Positions 59,628 to 64,000 of a DNA stretch of 64,000 nt are shown piece after piece (positions within the stretch are counted from its first letter, which is position 1; each line of letters starts with the position of its first letter). The notes beneath the pieces are model-generated. The model was given only the letters and a program-made list of their open reading frames with translations. It had not been told where the DNA came from and ran no database searches. Made by a program: the position numbers and the translations under genes. The stretch spans positions 1,860,001 to 1,924,000 of the forward strand of contig CM057060.1 of NCBI GenBank assembly GCA_029945375.1, read 5' to 3'. This DNA is from Agaricus subrufescens (Eukaryota; Basidiomycota; Agaricomycetes; Agaricales; Agaricaceae).

Positions 59628-61091
59628 ATGCGAAGGATGCCTGGGTCTGCTCTCGTGCATGCTGCTGTATTCACTGCTGGCGCCTTGCTTGGGGGAGGCT
59701 TAGCTGTTGCTGTGACGAACAAAAGGAATTCACAGCACCCAGCCAGGCCTGGTGTCGCCGCGCCTTTGCCCGTTCCGGTACCTGCAACACGACACGAACA
59801 GACTGTTGGGCAACCGACTTTTGTGGGTAAGGATATTATTCCGTCTCCGGCGTTGAGGTATGGACATCCTGGTGAGTGTTTTGTTATTCTAATGGTTTTG
59901 ATATATGTGTGCTGAATGTCTGGTGGTTCAGGACCTGTATCCGACCTCATACAAAGACAAATGTATGTTGCTGCTTATGATCGGAGAATGAGGCATCCAG
60001 CTTGGGTATGTTCTTTTTTATCTATTCCCGTAACTGAAAGTAATAAGAATATATCTCCCCTTCTCCCTCTTTGGTAGACTGCTGAACATCTTACGCTTGC
60101 ATCGTTGGGCAAGTCGCGTGTGGCGCCTCCAGAAGAATCCGGTGGTGACCGGTCCAACTCGACTTTTAAAGAAGATGACACGTTACCTGTCGTGTTTCGT
60201 TCAAAGTTGACAGATTATGCCAGGAGTGGGTATGATCGTGGACATATGTAAGTTTTGTTTCGACGCGAATTCGTAGACGAACAGCTGGGGGTTCAAAAAT
60301 ACTTTGGTATAGGGTGCCAGCCGCGGACGCAAAAATTTCGCAGGTAGGATTCACGCGTCATCTCAGGTAGACCGACTGTTTACTGACGTCTGGGAAATTT
60401 TAGGAAGCGATGGATGAGACTTTTTATTTATCCAACATCGCACCACAGGTTGGGGATGGGTTTAACAGACATTGTACGGACTTTTTCATTTGTTTTTGTC
60501 TTTCTCATATATTCATGCTCTCAAATAGACTGGGCCTATCTGGAAGATTGGTGTCGTCGGCTGACTGGAAGCTTCCAAGACGTCTACGTATTTACAGTAC
60601 CACTATACCTTCCCAAGAAAGATGTAGATGGCAAATGGCGCGTGGTATGTACCCCTTTTTGCAGGAGAGACGCGTATTTTGACAAATGTATGAAAAGACC
60701 CATGAAGTTATTGGGAATCCCCCAAATGTTTCTGTGCCCACTCACTTTGCAAAGGTAGTGTTGACGACAAAACCTTCCTCACCGTCGACTCCCGATCAAC
60801 TGGAAGTTTCTACGGGAGCCTTTGTCCTTCCGAACGCGGTCATTCCCGATGATGCTCCGTTAACGAGTTTTGTCGTACCAGGTAATGTGAAGAATTTTTA
60901 TGTGTGATTCTGCTACTGAACAATCAAAAACAGTGGATGCCGTTGAGCGCGCTGCAGGATTGACCCTTTTCTCTGATAGCGTCAAAATGGGATCCAAACA
61001 CATTTGCCAGACAACGAAATGCGAAGTTGTCGTGAGGAGATTCGATGATGCACGGAAGAACGCTAAGAGGATTGCTGGACCCAAATCATAG
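59628..61091 (+). CDS. NUC1: mitochondrial DNA/RNA non-specific nuclease NUC1 (EndoG)
   Basis: The start is at ATG 59628 (MRRMPGSALVHAAVFTAGAL), with a short N-terminal hydrophobic segment (ALVHAAVFTAGALLGGGLAV) serving as mitochondrial anchor or import signal. The nuclease domain follows: GHPGPVSDLIQRQMYVAAYD, YARSGYDRGHMVPAADAK with the catalytic His, and FYLSNIAPQVGDGFNRHYW with the Mg-binding Asn. Then come LEDWCRRL, VFTVPLYLP and VPTHFAKVVL. It ends RRFDDARKNAKRIAGPKS. NUC1 is an intermembrane-space endonuclease tied to mitochondrial DNA turnover and cell death. Convergent with mL46, 62 bp apart. Confidence 0.93.
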
Positions 61092-61153
61092 TAGACCCTC
61101 GATATCTAGTGGTGAATATTAAGCTTGGATAGAATAATTAATGCAAAGCATGG

Positions 61154-62046
61154 TCAAAAATCTGAGAGCATGTCCTTGACGTTCTGCCAATACTCCTTGT
61201 CTACTCGCTGTTCGACCTCTTGTTTTGTTAGCCATGCAAAATCTTGGATTCCCTCGGCGGGTTGCACTTGGCCAGCCATTATATGGGCTTTGTAGAAAAA
61301 CACGACATGCTGTCATATTGTCAGTTGCTGCAACTGTGAATCGTTAGGAGTTGCGTACCTCGGGAGCAGCGGGATCAGAATGAGAAGGCTTGTAGACCCC
61401 AATGGGATTTCGACTGACTACCCATGTGTCCATCTGCTCTCCACACTCTGCTTGGAGGTCTTTCTGCGCAGCCTGAAAGACAACATCAGCATGGAAAGGA
61501 AATGTCCGGGTTGTAACTGACCTGGTGCAGAAAGTCATCCTTTTCGACTTCTCCTTGAGGAAACCGCCACACGTCTCTCGACCTTAGAAGAAGGTAGAGG
61601 TTACGTTCTCCTGCCCTGTCGAGGCTTTTGGTATCGCCGGACTTGTCCGAGGGATGTTCTCTCGGAGCCAGAGACTCGCCCTCGCCCTCCTGCTGTGCCA
61701 GCAGCTTCACGGCTGCCTTGTCAGCTTCTGCCTTTGCCTGGTCCTGGTATTCATCCTGCACGTAGCCTGCACCAAAGGCAGCCCGCTCTCTGTCCTTTTC
61801 CTCGAGATTGAAGCGGGTCTCTAGCAGGGAGCCCTGTTTGAAGTAAAAGTCAAAGGGAAAGGGCTGGTGGAGGGCGCGGCGGATGCGGGCCTGGTAGGCG
61901 TAGTAGGCCTGCTCGAAGGGGGTGCGGGTGCGGGTGAGGAAGGGGGAGCGGTTGAGGACGACGGCGGCGGAGAGACGGGGCTTGGCCTGTTTTCTGGGGG
62001 CCTCGGTGGCAAAGGCGCGGGTGCGCGAGGAGAGGGCGCGTAGCAT
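61154..62046 (-). CDS. MRPL17: mitochondrial large ribosomal subunit protein mL46 (MRPL17)
   Basis: The start is at ATG 62046 (MLRALSSRTRAFATEAPRKQ), an Arg/Ser-rich mitochondrial presequence. Next come LSAAVVLNRSPFLTRTRTPF, the mL46 signature, and a helical EKDRERAAFGAGYVQDEYQD stretch. The degenerate NUDIX-like fold is split by introns: NLYLLLRSRDVWRFPQGEVE, then AAQKDLQAECGEQMDTWVVS, HVVFFYKAHIMAGQ and FAWLTKQEVEQRV. It ends LSDF with TGA 61154. The NUDIX box lacks the full catalytic set, as is normal for mL46. Only 68 bp separate its start from VMA13. Confidence 0.92.
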
Positions 62047-62092
62047 CGGATTTCCAATGAAAGCCAAAGACGCCGCAAAAGCTGCCAGCCCC

Positions 62093-62100
62093 GTCACGTG
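62093..62100. promoter_or_regulatory. E-box GTCACGTG between mL46 and VMA13
   Basis: The octamer lies in the 68-bp gap between the two divergent start codons. It resembles the GTCACGTGAC element known upstream of animal V-ATPase genes; a similar role here is inference. Confidence 0.4.
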
Positions 62101-62114
62101 CTCCCCGTCCTCCG

Positions 62115-63927
62115 ATGCTCGTCTCCAACGCATATCTCGACGACCATTCCACCAAGATCCGCAACAAGAATGTCCCCTGGGATGTGCGCTTCCCCTCTCC
62201 TCTTTTCCTCGGCGACACCCACTCACTTTCTCCCCAGGCATACCAGCGCGCGGACCTCATCACCGTCGAGGAGCTCGGCTTGATCAAAAAGGTCGACCGC
62301 CAGCCCCGCACGCGCGTAGAGTCCGTCCTGCTCTCAGAGGGCAGCACATACGCGTATCTATATCTCGGTCTCCTCAAGAAGGTCAATCGCACCGATACTC
62401 AACAGTGTCTCCTCGTATGGATCACTGATGCTCTCACTGGTACGCCTGCACCTCTCACCGGCGCTCTATCACAGTCACTGATCGTGCCCCAGACCACGAG
62501 GAACGCATACCCTTATTCGCCCATACGACTCAGGCTGACCCAGAGCTTCCCTACCTACCCTTAATGAGGTATCTGCGTCTCTTCCTCACCATGTAATCTG
62601 GATTAAGATGCCACCAGATCTCTCGATGCTCAGGACGAGTTCATTCATTTAAAGGCAGCACAGATTCTCACCGCCCTTTTAAGGTCAGTTGATGCAGCCG
62701 TGCTCCAAGGTCGAGATACTTATCTCCTTCAGTATCGAAGAGTCTAGTACCTTGCAACAGCACCTACAGGCCTTCTTACAGACCCTCGCGCAATTTGTAA
62801 CGAGCTCCACAAACCACAAACGCGATATCGGTGTCCAGTGTCTTGAATATCTCCTGGCACGACCGGCAGTGCGTCAGGCAGTTTGGGCTCATCCGTCAAT
62901 CATTCCCCGGTAAGTACATTCAACCGCCGTCGGTCATTTTCTTCTAAACGTTTAATCGTTAAGGCTTCTGGAGATCTTGAAACAAAACCCAGGACCTCAA
63001 ATGAGCTATCAGGTCGCCTTCTGCTTCTGGCTGTTGACTTTCGAGCAGAATATTGCAGAACAGCTCGACAAGTACGCTCATGCCTTTTGAATTGTATCGA
63101 CAGACTGACCCTATCATAGGAAGTATGATGTCATTCCGGTGCTAGTCGAAGTTGCAAAGACCGCAAAGGAGAAGATCATTCGTGTCATTGTTGCTGCCTT
63201 CCGGGTATGCCCTGCCCACCGTTTGTATACCTCGTCCCTAAATTGTTACACAGAATCTTATCACCAAAGCACCTGATGCCAACCTTCCCGCAATGCTTGT
63301 CGGGCAGCTGCTCCCCTTTGCTCGTAACTTGTCGCAGCGCAAGTTCTCCGACGAGGACATTATCGAGGACGTGCAATTCCTTCAGGATGAACTTACAGCT
63401 CACTTCCAGAATCTCACGTGAGTGAAATCTATTACTTCGAAAACGGGGAATAATTCAAGTGAATAGAACGTACGACGAATACGCGTCGGAACTAGCATCT
63501 GGCCATTTGTCATGGACACCTGTTCATGAATCTGACGATTTCTGGAAAGAGAACGCAGTCAAGTTGAATGACAAGGACTATGAACAACTCAAGTATGTCT
63601 TGGAAAGCACAAAAAAGTTCTGACTAGCTAATTTACTTATGACGTAGGGTATTAATTAACCTCTTGCAAACTTCTGAGGATCCCAATATCCTTGCCATCG
63701 CCGTCAACGACGTCGGACAGTATGTGAAACACTATGAACGCGGAAAGAAGTAAGTTTCTCGCTCATCATGCGTCCAAACATCCGACTAAAACAACCATAG
63801 GTTCGTGACAGATATGGGCGGAAAGGACCGTGTCATGCAGCTGATGACGCATTCGGATCCCGAAGTGAGATACAGAGCTCTCTTGTCTGTTCAACAGCTT
63901 GTCAGCCAGCCTTGGATTGTAGCCTGA
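62115..63927 (+). CDS. VMA13: V-type ATPase subunit H (VMA13)
   Basis: The start is at ATG 62115 (MLVSNAYLDDHSTKIRNKNV). HEAT/armadillo repeats follow: QRADLITVEELGLIKKVD, ARPAVRQAVWAHPSIIPR, SYQVAFCFWLLTFEQNIAEQ, YDVIPVLVEVAKTAKEKIIR and FARNLSQRKFSDEDIIEDVQ. The conserved C-terminal domain reads LASGHLSWTPVHESDDFWKE, LINLLQTSEDPNILAIAVND, VGQYVKHYERGKKF and MTHSDPEVRYRALLSVQQ, ending PWIVA with TGA at 63925-63927. Subunit H joins V1 to V0 and silences free V1 in vacuolar acidification. Complete gene. Confidence 0.94.
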
Positions 63928-64000
63928 TTCCCAATATATAATCCCGATTACTCTCTGAACAAAAAGTCGTGTCTAATTGGATACAAGAATCTCTGCAACG

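Noticed and set aside
1..64000. CRISPR arrays, rRNA, tRNA genes or complete transposons
   Set aside because: Looked for repeat-spacer order, tRNA box patterns and transposase or reverse transcriptase motifs by eye; none was convincing.

Overview
The window is nuclear DNA of a filamentous fungus, almost certainly a mushroom-forming basidiomycete (Agaricomycetes). The reasons are dense genes on both strands, many short introns of about 45-65 bp with GT/AG ends and CTNAC-like branch sites, micro-exons, very short intergenic gaps, and recognisable fungal orthologues. Gene models below were spliced by eye, so outer limits and products are firmer than individual internal splice sites. No tRNA, rRNA, CRISPR array or intact transposon was recognised.

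Layout. 0-13.5 kb: the 3' part of a 5'-nucleotidase-like phosphatase, a small membrane protein (minus), an acidic protein of unknown function, RNA polymerase III subunit RPC82, a calcineurin-like phosphoesterase, and the FACT histone chaperone SPT16. 13.5-19.6 kb: an accessory island with no housekeeping gene. It holds duplicated and decayed pieces of its two flanking genes (the SPT16 3' end and the tail of the membrane protein at 19.6-20.7 kb), arrays of small hairpins whose arms differ but whose loops are conserved, and a tiny four-exon metallothionein gene (minus, 15303-15604) that no long ORF reveals. 19.6-37.3 kb: a multi-pass membrane protein, a small basic protein, the HRQ1 helicase, a SCY1-like pseudokinase, an arrestin-like protein, 3-hydroxyisobutyrate dehydrogenase, an NAD-dependent epimerase-like enzyme and a cytochrome b561 protein.

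37.9-55.8 kb: an Arf-GEF of the Gea/GBF1 type, proteasome alpha4, a C78-family deubiquitinase, TFIIH subunit TFB3, the endocytic scaffold EDE1, an APC/C-type E2 (UBC11) and the Hsp70 exchange factor FES1. Several of these act in ubiquitin or protein quality control, though nothing proves that they are co-regulated. 57-64 kb: an RRM/R3H RNA-binding protein, the mitochondrial nuclease NUC1, mitoribosomal protein mL46 and V-ATPase subunit H (VMA13).

Main points for a second look: the cryptic metallothionein and its internal exon-intron duplication, the covarying hairpin arrays, the split duplication of the SPT16/membrane-gene junction, and a shared GTCACGTG motif in four divergent promoters.
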